In this document: positions 53,297 to 62,239 of the stretch, piece by piece
Numbering within the stretch: position 1 is the first letter of the stretch
Layout of the letters: every line of letters begins with the position of its first letter
Assembly: GCF_902459505.1 (NCBI RefSeq)
Contig: NC_047088.1
Location: 99,439,704-99,503,703 of the forward strand
Length of the DNA stretch: 64,000 nt
Direction: 5' to 3'
From: Geotrypetes seraphini
Lineage: Eukaryota; Chordata; Amphibia; Gymnophiona; Dermophiidae
Notes under the pieces: generated by a model
What the model was told of the DNA's origin: nothing
The model's database searches: none
The model's input: the letters and a program-made list of their open reading frames with translations, nothing else
Program-made: the position numbers and the translations under genes

Positions 53297-55066
53297 ATGT
53301 TTGATTTTCGGGTAAATTTTTTAAAGTTTATCTGGGATAAAGCTGATGCAGCGCCATCCACCACTCAGGAATGTGACAACATTGATCTTGATCAAGAAAT
53401 GTACAGTACACTGAAGAGGAAGTCTCGATGGGTGCCTCCGGGAACCTGTGACCCACACATTCAAGTGTTTGAAAATTTGGTCATAGCATCTGTCTCCAAT
53501 TTACAATCTTCTTGGAGGGTTTATAACATGTCTAAGGAAGAAGAACAAGCCATGTTCACCCTATCTCAAGATAGGTTGAGTGTGATTCGTCCGGCTAATA
53601 AAGGTGGGGGAGTGGTAATTTTAGATTCTGAACTATACGTGAAGGAGGCTCTCCGGCAGCTGTCTGATGTCAAATATTATCAACAAGTAGAATCTGATCC
53701 CACCCCACACCTGCAAGACATGATAAAAGCCATTTTGGTCCGAGCATTAGAAGACAGAATTATTACTGAACGGGAATATGATTATTTGTTCCAACCACAT
53801 CCTATTACTCCGGTGATATATTTTGTGCCAAAAATCCACAAGTCTCTAAATAACCCTCCGGGCCGGCCCATAGTATCAGGCATAGGCTCAGTTCTAGAGC
53901 CCTTGTCAGATTTGGTGGACTTTCATCTCAAGTCGGAAGTACAAAAAGGAGCGTCCTATATTAAGGACACTACATCCATGATACAACTTTTACAATCATT
54001 AACAAATGTCCCCCCAGGAGCTCTTCTGGCCACATTAGACGTTGCGGCTCTGTACACCAATGTTCCGCAAGAGGAAGCAGTGATATTGATACAACATCAT
54101 CTCACGCTTAAAGGCATCAATCCTCAGAGAGTGGAGTTGTTGACAGCTTTGGCACGCATCGCGTTGAGCAAAAAAATTTTTGAATTCAACAACCAATTCT
54201 ATTTTCAAATATGTGGAACAGTGATGGGGGCTACAATGGCCCCCTCTATAGCCTGTTTGTATGTTTCCAAATTTGAAGAAGAGTTCCTATACACTTCAGA
54301 GTACATTCAATACATTCTAGTGTGGAAGCGCTATATAGACGATGTATTTCTAATATGGACAGGATCCGGGGAGTTGTTTCAAATCTTCTTGATGTGGTTG
54401 AATGATTGTAACACCCATTTACAATTTACAGCACATACCAGTTTTGTTCAAGTTCCATTTTTGGATATTTTGATCACCCTGGAAGGGGGGCAATTTACCA
54501 CTACCATATTCAGGAAGACTACTGATCGCAATAATCTATTGCAATATACCAGCTTTCATCCTCAACACCTAAAGGACAATGTACCGATTGGCCAATTTTT
54601 GAGGCTACGGCGTTTATGTACCCACATTGATGAATATAAAGAGCGTGCACAGGAGATGAGGAGCCGGTTCGTGGAGAGAGGGTATCCTCATAAAGTAATT
54701 AAACATGCTTACAAGCGAGCCTTATATGCACCTCATGAATGTTTATTGCAACCCTCTAATAGGGTTTCTGAAACAAATCTGACATGCGTCTTGCCATATT
54801 CAACTCAAGCGTTTGCTATCAAGAAAATTATCAAACAGCACTGGCAGGTGCTAAGCACCCATGAGGTGTTCCAGCAGGGTCCCAGATTTGCTTTTGCACG
54901 TCAGCGTAATCTTCGTGAATGTGTGACAAGATCTCAATATGTTACTCATAAGAGAAATTTGGAAAGCTCTGCGGGACACAGACCCTGCGGCCGATGCGCG
55001 GTCTGTGCCCACGCAATCACTATACAAGCGTTCACCCACAGAGATGTCACGTATTCCCTTCAGTAG
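53297..55066 (+). CDS. Penelope-like reverse transcriptase
   Basis: A continuous 589-residue frame copies element RNA into DNA at the chromosomal target in the nucleus. Visible motifs in order: RPANKGGGVVILD (98-110), PKIHK (178-182), GRPIVSG (189-195), TLDVAALYTNVP (246-257) with catalytic Asp, GTVMGATMAPSIAC (307-320), RYIDDVFLIW (345-354) with the catalytic Asp pair, FLDI (388-391) and a Cys-rich linker CGRCAVC (564-570). This order and the linker are diagnostic of Penelope-like elements. All catalytic Asp are present. The start is the first Met of the frame; the true protein may begin upstream. The frame closes shortly after the linker, before the endonuclease-like region, so this copy is not intact. 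Confidence 0.93.
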   Translation: MFDFRVNFLKFIWDKADAAPSTTQECDNIDLDQEMYSTLKRKSRWVPPGTCDPHIQVFENLVIASVSNLQSSWRVYNMSKEEEQAMFTLSQDRLSVIRPANKGGGVVILDSELYVKEALRQLSDVKYYQQVESDPTPHLQDMIKAILVRALEDRIITEREYDYLFQPHPITPVIYFVPKIHKSLNNPPGRPIVSGIGSVLEPLSDLVDFHLKSEVQKGASYIKDTTSMIQLLQSLTNVPPGALLATLDVAALYTNVPQEEAVILIQHHLTLKGINPQRVELLTALARIALSKKIFEFNNQFYFQICGTVMGATMAPSIACLYVSKFEEEFLYTSEYIQYILVWKRYIDDVFLIWTGSGELFQIFLMWLNDCNTHLQFTAHTSFVQVPFLDILITLEGGQFTTTIFRKTTDRNNLLQYTSFHPQHLKDNVPIGQFLRLRRLCTHIDEYKERAQEMRSRFVERGYPHKVIKHAYKRALYAPHECLLQPSNRVSETNLTCVLPYSTQAFAIKKIIKQHWQVLSTHEVFQQGPRFAFARQRNLRECVTRSQYVTHKRNLESSAGHRPCGRCAVCAHAITIQAFTHRDVTYSLQ

Positions 55067-55315
55067 TCTACTGACTGCCTCTCTGCAGCAGCTCTTTATG
55101 TTGTTATATGTCCCTGCAAGAAGATATACGTGGGGTGTACCACTAGAATTATAAGAGCACGCGTACACGAACATCTTCTCAGCAGAATGCGCAAAGGAGT
55201 AACAGAAGCCCCTCTGGTGCAGCACTGGAGGGATCTAGGGACCAGCCGTCAGATTTGCAGTTTTTTATCATTGACACAGTTACTCTGCCCCAAGGAGGGG
55301 ATCTAGCTAGAACAC
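55067..55315 (+). pseudogene. Penelope endonuclease-like region (GIY-YIG type)
   Basis: Directly after the reverse-transcriptase frame, the translation carries a GIY-YIG-like signature (YVVICPC and IYVGCT, then Arg and His residues typical of the family). In Penelope-like elements this nuclease nicks the target. It is not part of an intact frame in this copy. The same signature is seen on the minus strand at 40.0 kb. Confidence 0.72.
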
Positions 55316-55968
55316 TATGGAGGAACGAACAGCGGTGGATTTACCGCTTAAAATCCATACACCCTGCAGGTTTAAACATAGAGGTTGAGTGGTGTGCAGT
55401 TTTGTAATCTTTTATTCTGCTCTGATGATTTTTCCTGTCTGGAAGGTTTTTTATAATGTTCTGTACAAAGTTCCTGCTTCCTAACGTTTGGCTCTTCCTC
55501 TCTCTGCTTTTGAGTTTTGTACACTTGTGCTGTCATATAGTTGAATTCTCTCCTAAACAGCATATCATTCTGACCAATCACAGCAAAAGTCTCTTTTCTT
55601 GAGCAGCATACCATCCTGACCAATCATAGTAAGAGTCTTCTCTCCTGAGCAGTATACAATTCTGACCAATCACAGTAAGAGAGGCAGGTCCTCATGCTCC
55701 CTGTGGTTACTGACGTCAGCTGGGCTGCTTCTTTTTTGCAGCCTCTGTTTGGTGCAGTTCCCCAGGGCATCTTTTTTCAACATCAAGTGTGTGTAGACCA
55801 AAGGACTCAGGTAACCTGCCTTGCAGCCAGACTAAAACAATGTTCTAAATACATGGTTGCTATATGAATTTTGTTTCTTAACTATGAGCACAATTTTCAT
55901 AGCAAATTTTTGTTCTTCTTAGGCACTGCACACTGCAAATAAAATCAATATAAAAAGCTCATCCTTCC

Positions 55969-56012
55969 GGCTTCCTGATGTAGCGTAGCGAAACACAGAC
56001 TGTGTTGGAGCC
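55969..56012 (+). ncRNA. Hammerhead ribozyme motif in the Penelope 3' part
   Basis: Stem I GGCTTC/GGAGCC (one G-T pair), CTGATG core, short stem II GC/GC with a GTA loop, intact GAAA, stem III ACAC/GTGT. The residue before cleavage is T instead of C. It lies in the same orientation as the reverse-transcriptase frame, which ties the ribozyme class to this element. Confidence 0.7.
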
Positions 56013-56174
56013 ATGAACTGACCTTTTCAGATAAGTGGTCTACTGTTAAACAACTTTTGTAGAGCCATAACATTTGCCATTCCAGTAGAAGCAAGTATCC
56101 TTGCTCCATCCAATGTGTTATGATTAAAATTCAAGCACCTTTCCAGCGACATTGTACCGCTGCTGTGGCACCTT

Positions 56175-56293
56175 GCTGAAGAGCTTGTGAACACATTTAA
56201 ATATTTAAAAGCCTTAAAATGTTATATGAAGATACTATTTGAGAAACTTGCCCAGTATTGATGAGAGGGTTTTATGTGTTTTGTTCTATTTTG
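56175..56293 (+). repeat. Penelope direct repeat, right copy
   Basis: It matches 50513-50637 with a few differences (GCTTGTGAACAC for GCTTATGAGCAC). Confidence 0.9.
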
Positions 56294-56394
56294 AAAGATG
56301 GATGTAGGGCAGTAAGTGAAGAAGGAGAAAAAAACAGCAATTGGATAAGAAGGCCTAGAAACACAGTTAAGAGCACAGACAGAAGGAAGTGCAA

Positions 56395-56525
56395 TCAAAG
56401 ACTAGGAAAAGGTGATTAGAAAAATAAAACTACCAGACAACAAAGGTAGGGAAAATTGTTTTATTTTCAATTTAGTGATTGAAATGTGTCAGTTTTGAGA
56501 ATTTATATCTGAAATCTATAATTTG
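56395..56525 (+). repeat. Shared A/T-rich module, copy 6
   Basis: CCAGACAACAAAGGTAGGGA, ATTTTCAATTTAGTGATTGA and GTGTCAGTTTTGAGAATTTA are plain. It lies in the left arm of the palindrome, mirrored by copy 7. Confidence 0.85.
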
Positions 56526-57159
56526 CACCGTTGGGGAAGAAATTAATTTCTATTTCTCTGATGTTGTAATGCATGTAGAGTCTGCAATCTTAGGGATTCT
56601 TTTGTGTATATTACTACTTTTAGTTTGTGGTCCTGTATTTGCATAGGTTTTATCTGTGTTCTGCATGTGTGATTAAGGCCAGGTGTACTGGTAGGAATGA
56701 ATGTTGAGAAGCATACAGTGTGCTTTGTGTAGTTTAATTTTGTGGTTAACCACTGTGTGCCCTTAATAAGATTATATTGTGTGTATATATATGAAAACTG
56801 AATGGAAAAAATAATATTACAATTAGTACTATTATTATGGGGGCAGGGTCTGGGGTGGAGCTTTTGCCCCCCACCCCACCCCAAACAAAACCACATTTTA
56901 CTGCCAATGATCTTATTAACAATATATAATGATTAACCACAAAATTAAACTACACAAAGGACACGTTATGGCACTTCTCAATATTTATTCCTACCAGAAC
57001 CCCTGGCCTTGGTTACATATGCAGAACACAGATAAATTCTATGCAGATACAGGACCACAAACTAAAAGTCCTAATACACACAAATGAAACCCTATGATGC
57101 CAGACTCTGCATGCAGTACAACACCAGAGAAATAAAAACAAATGCATTTCTTTCTGGAC

Positions 57160-57280
57160 AGTACAAAATATAGACAACAGATTTAAATTCTCAAAATTGA
57201 CACAATTCAATCACTAAATTGAAAATAAAATAATTTCCCCTACCTTTGTTGTCTGGTGATTTTGGTTTTCAAACCATCTA
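57160..57280 (-). repeat. Shared A/T-rich module, copy 7
   Basis: ATTCTCAAAATTGACACAAT, CACTAAATTGAAAATAAAAT and CTTTGTTGTCTGGTGATTTT are the mirror of copy 6 in the right palindrome arm. Confidence 0.85.
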
Positions 57281-57389
57281 TTCCCAGTCTCTGGCTGCAC
57301 TTCCTTCTGTCTATGCTCTTTTCTTTCCTTCACTTTCTGACCTACATCCACTTTTGGCATTAACTTTTAATATTCAACTTTCTTCAATT

Positions 57390-58020
57390 TTTCTGCTTAC
57401 TTCTCAAATCTATCTACTGTTCCATGTCTTCCTTTCCCATCTATCCACATGCACCATCTCCTCCTTCTTTCTGCTGTTACCCTCTCCTCCCCTTTATCGA
57501 TTTATACTATCTCCTATCTTTTCCTTCTCCCTTATTCCCATCTTTTCTTAAACAACATTTCTTGCATCTCTCTTCCCTTCCCATCCCTGTGTAGCATCTC
57601 CTCTCTTTCTCTCCCCCTCTGGTAGTCTGACATCTTTCTCCTCTCCTTCCCATACTCTGGCATCTCTTGTCCCTTCTTCCCTTCCTTCTTCCCCCTTTGT
57701 GGTCTCGCATCTCCCTGTCCTTCTCTTCTTCCTCTCACCTACCTCTCTCTCCTCCTTCCCTTCCCTGGTCTGGCATCTCTCTCCTTCCTTCTCCCTCCAG
57801 TAGTCTGACATTTCTCTCCTTCCTTTTCTCCATTTTTGTAGTCTGGTATCTCCTCTTCTCTCCTTCCCTCCTCCTCCTCCTCCTCCTCCCTACCATGGTC
57901 TGGCATCACTATTCTGTCCTTCTCTATCCCATCCCTCCTTGGAGGTCTGACATTTCTTTCTTTTTTTTTCCTTTCCATCCCCGCAGTCCAGCATTTCTCT
58001 AATAACACCCCCCTGTTGTC
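57390..58020 (-). repeat. Pyrimidine-rich array, right palindrome arm
   Basis: Units of GTCTGACATCTTTCTCCTC type, with a (CTC)n run at 57866-57888. This is the inverse of the 49.4-50.5 kb array. Confidence 0.82.
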
Positions 58021-58179
58021 CCCAAGCAACCTCATGTATTCTTCCCCTCCATGAGATCTTATAAGGCAGCTACTCTTGCACTCTTCAGGCCACTTGCAGA
58101 ATGAGTAAAATAAACATGCTGCCTTCGATGGCCCAGAAGTTTTCCCTCTGCTACTGCTTTGTACCTAGGTGGCTACAGC

Positions 58180-58440
58180 AATGGATCCCACTATTCCCAT
58201 TCCACCATCTCTCCTTTTTTCTTCTCAACTACCCTTTTATCCAGTATCTCTATCCCTCCTTCCCCACCACCCCAGAGTCTACCATTTCTCCTTTTGTCTT
58301 CCCAACTGCCTTCATATCCAGTATCTCTATACTCACTCCCTCAACACCACCCCTTGGATTCAATTTCTCTTCCTTTCTTTTCCCTCCCTCCATTCCATGG
58401 ATGACTACTGAAGATGATGGAGTTGGGAAAAATTACTAAG
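58180..58440 (-). repeat. Inverse of the 3880-4260 purine tract
   Basis: CAACTACCCTTTTATCCAGT, ATCTCTATCCCTCCTTCCCC and CCAGAGTCTACCATTTCTCC are the inverse of units at 4000-4110, so another hAT-family fragment follows the palindrome. Confidence 0.65.
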
Positions 58441-58469
58441 CAAGAGAGGGCTTAATAGATCATCCCATC

Positions 58470-58662
58470 ACGAGGATATAGGTGTGGCAGGTATTGCGTA
58501 CTATGAAGCCAGGGAAATCCCCCAGGTTGGATGGCTTTATTGAAAAATGTTATAAACAGTTTCAGGGATGTTTACTACAATTCATTATAAGGCTGTTTAT
58601 TTCCCTGGAGGGGGATAGCAAGCTTCCATACTTTATGAGACTAGTGAGGATCACAATCATAG
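58470..58662 (+). pseudogene. L1-like LINE ORF2 fragment, start of reverse transcriptase
   Basis: The frame LRTMKPGKSPRLDGFIEKCY, KQFQGCLLQFIIRLFISLEG and LPYFMRLVRITII matches the L1 KSPGPDGF...FYK.F...L..... LP block. Only about 60 codons remain, with CR1 material behind. Confidence 0.75.
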
Positions 58663-58664
58663 TA

Positions 58665-59330
58665 ACATAGTAAATAGCAGCAGATAAAACCTGAATGGTT
58701 CATCCAGTCTGCACAATAGTTACATGCATTATAAATGCATGATTAAATTGTTTTTTTTCTTTGATATTTCTGGGCCATAGACCGTAGAAGTCCACCTAGT
58801 ATTGTTCTTAGTTTCCAACTACTGGCGTTGCCGTCGAAGCTTACTCCAGCCCATCCAAACTATCTCGTCATTTGCAGGATGCAGACCATAAAAGCCTGCC
58901 CAGCACTGTCCTCATGTTCCTAATTACTGGAATTCCTCCCCAGTCCAACCTAAACCAAATTACCATATATAGGACACAGTCCATACAAGTTTTCCAGTAC
59001 TGGCCTTAGTTCTTCACTTTATACCATTCATTTTCTAAATAGAGATCCTCTGTGTTCATCCCACGCTTTTTTAAATTTCATCATCGTCTTCCTCTCCACT
59101 ACCTCCCACTGAGGGCATGCCAGGCATGAACCACTCTCTCCATAAAAAATAATTTCCCACCATTATTCCTAAGTCTAGCACACCGCAACCTCAATTCATA
59201 CTCTCTAATTTTACCATTTTCTCTTCTCTGGAAAAGCTTTGTTTCTATATTAGTGCCTTCTAAATGACGCTCATTCTATATGGCAAATGCAAACATATCC
59301 ATTTGCAAAAAAACACTGTTCAAAAAAGTA
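58665..59330 (-). mobile_element. CR1-type LINE 3' part, other subfamily
   Basis: The minus strand ends with TAACATAGTAAATAGCAGC in inverse. 59230-59080 encodes KIREYELRLRCARLRNNG, KLFFMERVVHAWHAL, the CR1 C-terminal block. The stretch 58780-59000 is a long 3' part with duplicated CCAGTACTGG-type segments. Confidence 0.75.
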
Positions 59331-59334
59331 ATCC

Positions 59335-60365
59335 ATGATTGGAAGAGTAGCCTATGGGTTGGTGCAGTGGCCCGAGAACCAAGGGAATTGGGTTTGATTC
59401 CTACTAGTGCAGCTCTTTATGACTCTTGCCAAGTCACTTAGAATATAAGAACATAAGAATTGCCGCTGCTGGGTCAGACCAGTGATCCATCGTGCCCAGC
59501 AATCCGCTCCCACGGCAGCCCTTAGATCAAAGACCAGGGCCCTAATTGAGTATAACCTTACCTGCGTACGTTCTGGTTCAGCAGGAACTTGTCTAACTTT
59601 GTCTTGAATCCCTGGAGGGTGTTTTCCCCTATAACAGCCTCCGGAAGAGCGTTCCAGATTTCTATCACTCTCTGGGTGAAGAAGAACTTCCTTATGTTTG
59701 TACGGAATCTATCCCCTTTTAACTTTAGAGAGTGTCCTCTCATTCTCCCTACCTTGGAGAGGGTAAACAACCTGTCTTTATCTACTAAGTCTATTCCCTT
59801 CATTATCTTGAATGTTTAGATCATGTCCCCTCTTAGTCTCCTCTATTCAAGGAAGAAGAGGCCCAGTTTCTCTAATCTCTCACTGTACGGCAACTCCTCC
59901 AGCCCCTCAACCAGTTTAGTCGCTCTTCGCTGGACCTTTTTGAGTAGTACTATGTCCTTCTTCATGTACGGCGACCAGTGCTGGACGCAGTATTCCAGGT
60001 GGGGGCGTACCATGGTACAGCGGCATGACAACCTTCTCCGATCTGTTCGTGATCCCCTTCTTAATCATTCCTAGCATTCTGTTCGCCCTTTTTGCCGCTG
60101 CCGTGCATTGCGCGGACATCTTCATTGACTTGTCTACCAGTACTCCCAAGTCTCTTTCCTGGGGGGGGTCTCTCCGAGTACATTCTGTATTCGTGTATAA
60201 GATTTCTGTGCCGACATGCATCACCTTACACTTATCCATGTTAAACTTCATTTGCGATGTTGCGGCTCATTCCTTAACTCTCTATTGCCCAGGGTACAAA
60301 ATAAGTATCCACATATAATTTATCTATATATTTTATAAGTAAACAGCTTTGATCTGTTCCTGATA
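59335..60365 (+). repeat. tRNA-derived SINE split by CR1
   Basis: The left half 59335-59450 (GGAAGAGTAGCCTATGGGTT, GGTTTGATTCCTACTAGTGC, TGCCAAGTCACTTA) continues at 60270 (CCTTAACTCTCTATTGCCCA, GGGTACAAAATAAG) and ends at about 60365 (TAAACAGCTTTGATCTG). A CR1 copy lies between. Confidence 0.85.
59451..60268 (-). mobile_element. CR1-type LINE inserted in a SINE
   Basis: Minus-strand frames include [75 protein letters not shown]-like (RMRGHSLKL here) and TQRVIEIWNALPEAVIGE. Two frameshifts separate them. The 3' tail at 59451 is TTCTTATGTTCTTATATTC in inverse. It closely resembles 32262-33300. Confidence 0.93.
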
Positions 60366-60483
60366 TGGATGTGGGAGGAGATCTGTTTCTATAGTTGGGT
60401 ATTACTGCAGTGAGAATGCAGTGTAAACAGCCAGTGACCCCTGACTGGAAGAAGGGGTGGAGAAACTGGAGGGGTGGTACACT
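60366..60483. other. Unassigned short stretch
   Basis: I see nothing recognisable here. Confidence 0.35.
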
Positions 60484-60656
60484 ATGGTCTCCTTTTACGA
60501 AACTGCGATAGCAGTTTCTAGCGCAGGAGCCACACTGAGCAGCTTGCGCTGCTCCCAACGCTCATTGAGTTCCTATGAACGTCAGGAGCAGTGCGGGTCA
60601 TTCAGCGCGGCTCCCTGCGCTAGAAACTGCTATCGCAGTTTCATAAAAGAGGGGGT
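60484..60656. mobile_element. Harbinger-like MITE, 173 bp
   Basis: Inverted arms AAACTGCGATAGCAGTTTCT and AGAAACTGCTATCGCAGTTT, with GGTCTCCTTTTACG and TCATAAAAGAGGGGG ends, form a near-perfect hairpin. It contains GCAGCTTGCGCTGCTCCC. Same family as 27626-27756. Confidence 0.85.
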
Positions 60657-60689
60657 ATGTATAGGCTTACAGCCATCATATTTAATAAA

Positions 60690-60945
60690 TTGTCTTTATC
60701 TGGAAAATGATGTAAAAGCTTTATATTGTGGAGACGAGATAATTGGTGCTTTGTTCTTGATGATGTAGTTTGTTGTTGGGATCTGCTGATTCTGTACAGG
60801 GAGGAGAGAAGGGGGGTTGATTAAAATGTTAGGTTTCTTTACAATTGTGTTGTGTAAAAGTTGTACATTGAAGAAACAACTTGAACTGACTGACTGTATT
60901 GTTTTGTTGGAAAATGTGTTCAATAAACATCAGTTTAAAAAATTA
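60690..60945 (+). mobile_element. Probable L1-like 3' end
   Basis: A TTGTTGGAAAATGTGTTCAA and TAAACATCAGTTTAAAAAAT tail, preceded by a GGGAGGAGAGAAGGGGGG purine tract, looks like an L1 3' untranslated end. No coding remnant confirms it. Confidence 0.5.
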
Positions 60946-60985
60946 AGACTTTATCTGAGGCATGATAGAGGGGCATTTCCCTTTT

Positions 60986-61009
60986 CTCCTCGCCCCCCCC
61001 CCCCCCCCG
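60986..61009. repeat. C-homopolymer tract
   Basis: About 17 consecutive C residues. G-quadruplex potential exists on the minus strand. Confidence 0.9.
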
Positions 61010-61632
61010 CCATGCTAAGGGGGCTCAGCATTGGAACATGCCGCCGGCAGCCTGCTAATCCTCAGATCTTTCCTAAAGCCAGCCTGTTACTCTGTAACGC
61101 AAAGGAAAGAGCATCTAGAGACTGCTGAAATGAAAGGAAATTACATAACAAGAAACATATTCACTTTTAAACCCTTCCAGAACTTCATGACATACAAGAA
61201 AAGAGCACGTCTCACAGATGAGAATATATTGCCAAAATAACATTTCCAAACCACAGATTCTCAGAGGATTATAAAAACCAATACAAAAAGTTTGACAACG
61301 CTGAGAGAATGGATGTTTTCTAGCTACAGATTGGAACATATGGATATTGTACACTGATCAATATGTTTCTCTTTAACAAGATGAATAGAAATGTTTTTGT
61401 AGCTTAAAATAATAGCATTAATGTATATGTGTGTTTGTTCCTTCAAAAAGGAGCTGATATGGCTTTCTGGCTGAAAGAATATTTATAGAGAAACGTGCAG
61501 AAGAAACCACAGAAGAACATAGATGACTGACAGGGGTGCTAAACATCGTACAAATTGCTCCTTCCTGGGTCCAGTGAAGGAGCTTGCTTAATATTGGAAG
61601 TGCTCAGCACTCACCACCATAGGCAGTGGAAC
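61010..61632. other. Unassigned stretch
   Basis: I see no gene or known repeat here. Confidence 0.35.
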
Positions 61633-61803
61633 ACTTTTTTGTTTGGGGGGGGGGGCAAAAGATCCGCCCAGACTCCACCCAAGCTCCTCCCCTGATCCCA
61701 TAAGCCTTCATTCATAAGTTGCTCATCCCTCATGATCCTTTGAGAACCTTAAGATCAGCATCTCAGCACCTTTCTTCACATCCCATCTTTAAAAATCATT
61801 GGT

Positions 61804-62111
61804 GGAACGCCGAAATATTCTGGATTTAGACTCACGTGCTGGTCATATTTTTCCTCAGTGTTGGACTCCTTTTAGTAATACACTGATGTCCTATATTAGA
61901 GGATGAATTTGATACTGATTTGATTGGATATTTCATGTTTTCCTGTACTGCTTCATAGCATTTCACTTTGTCAAACCCACAGTTGCTGCTGTTCCCGGAG
62001 GGGAGGGTGGGGGGAGAAGGCATGGACTGGGAATTGTGTTTTTGGAGTTCTATACACTAATGTTGTACATGTTATGATCTCATTTATTGCAAACCAATAA
62101 AAATGATTAAA
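61804..62111 (+). mobile_element. L1-like 3' end
   Basis: A GAGGGGAGGGTGGGGGGAGA purine tract and a CAAACCAATAAAAATGATTA tail indicate an L1 3' end. It is flanked by TAAAAATCATTGG (61791-61803) and ATAAAAATCATGG (62113-62125), a likely TSD shared with the following element. Confidence 0.65.
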
Positions 62112-62239
62112 CATAAAAATCATGGAGAGCAAAATGGCGGCGGCGTGCTAACAGCTCGTCAATTACGCTCCACCGTGCCTTGCTATTCCTTAGCTGTTAC
62201 CTTTTAGAAGAAGAGCGTTTTCTCTCTTCCTCTTCAAAG

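Larger units (their letters stand above)
50491..56293 (+). mobile_element. Penelope-like retroelement, 5.8 kb
   Basis: The element is flanked by a 15-bp TSD with one difference, AAAGACGGATGTAGG (50476-50490) and AAAGATGGATGTAGG (56294-56308). It has about 120-bp direct repeats near both ends, an upstream 144-codon frame, a 589-codon reverse-transcriptase frame, an endonuclease-like region and a hammerhead motif. A hAT copy interrupts the 5' part. The copy is broken in few places and looks fairly recent. Confidence 0.9.
49165..58050. repeat. Giant palindrome interrupted by Penelope element
   Basis: The purine-rich left arm (about 49380-50490, resuming at 56309) is the inverse of the pyrimidine-rich right arm (about 56900-58020). 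Near-identical anchors include GTTAAAAGTTAATGCC against GGCATTAACTTTTAATAT and TTTGTGTAGTTTAATTTTGT with its inverse around the centre near 56850. The flank 49290-49380 shares sequence with 7.09-7.15 kb. Without the Penelope insertion the palindrome would be roughly 3 kb. Confidence 0.82.

Noticed and set aside
62180-62239. Start of the ORF1 frame at 62180
   Set aside because: The in-frame Met at 62240 begins the basic L1 ORF1-like start MMPHTKRK; the upstream 20 codons look like 5' leader.
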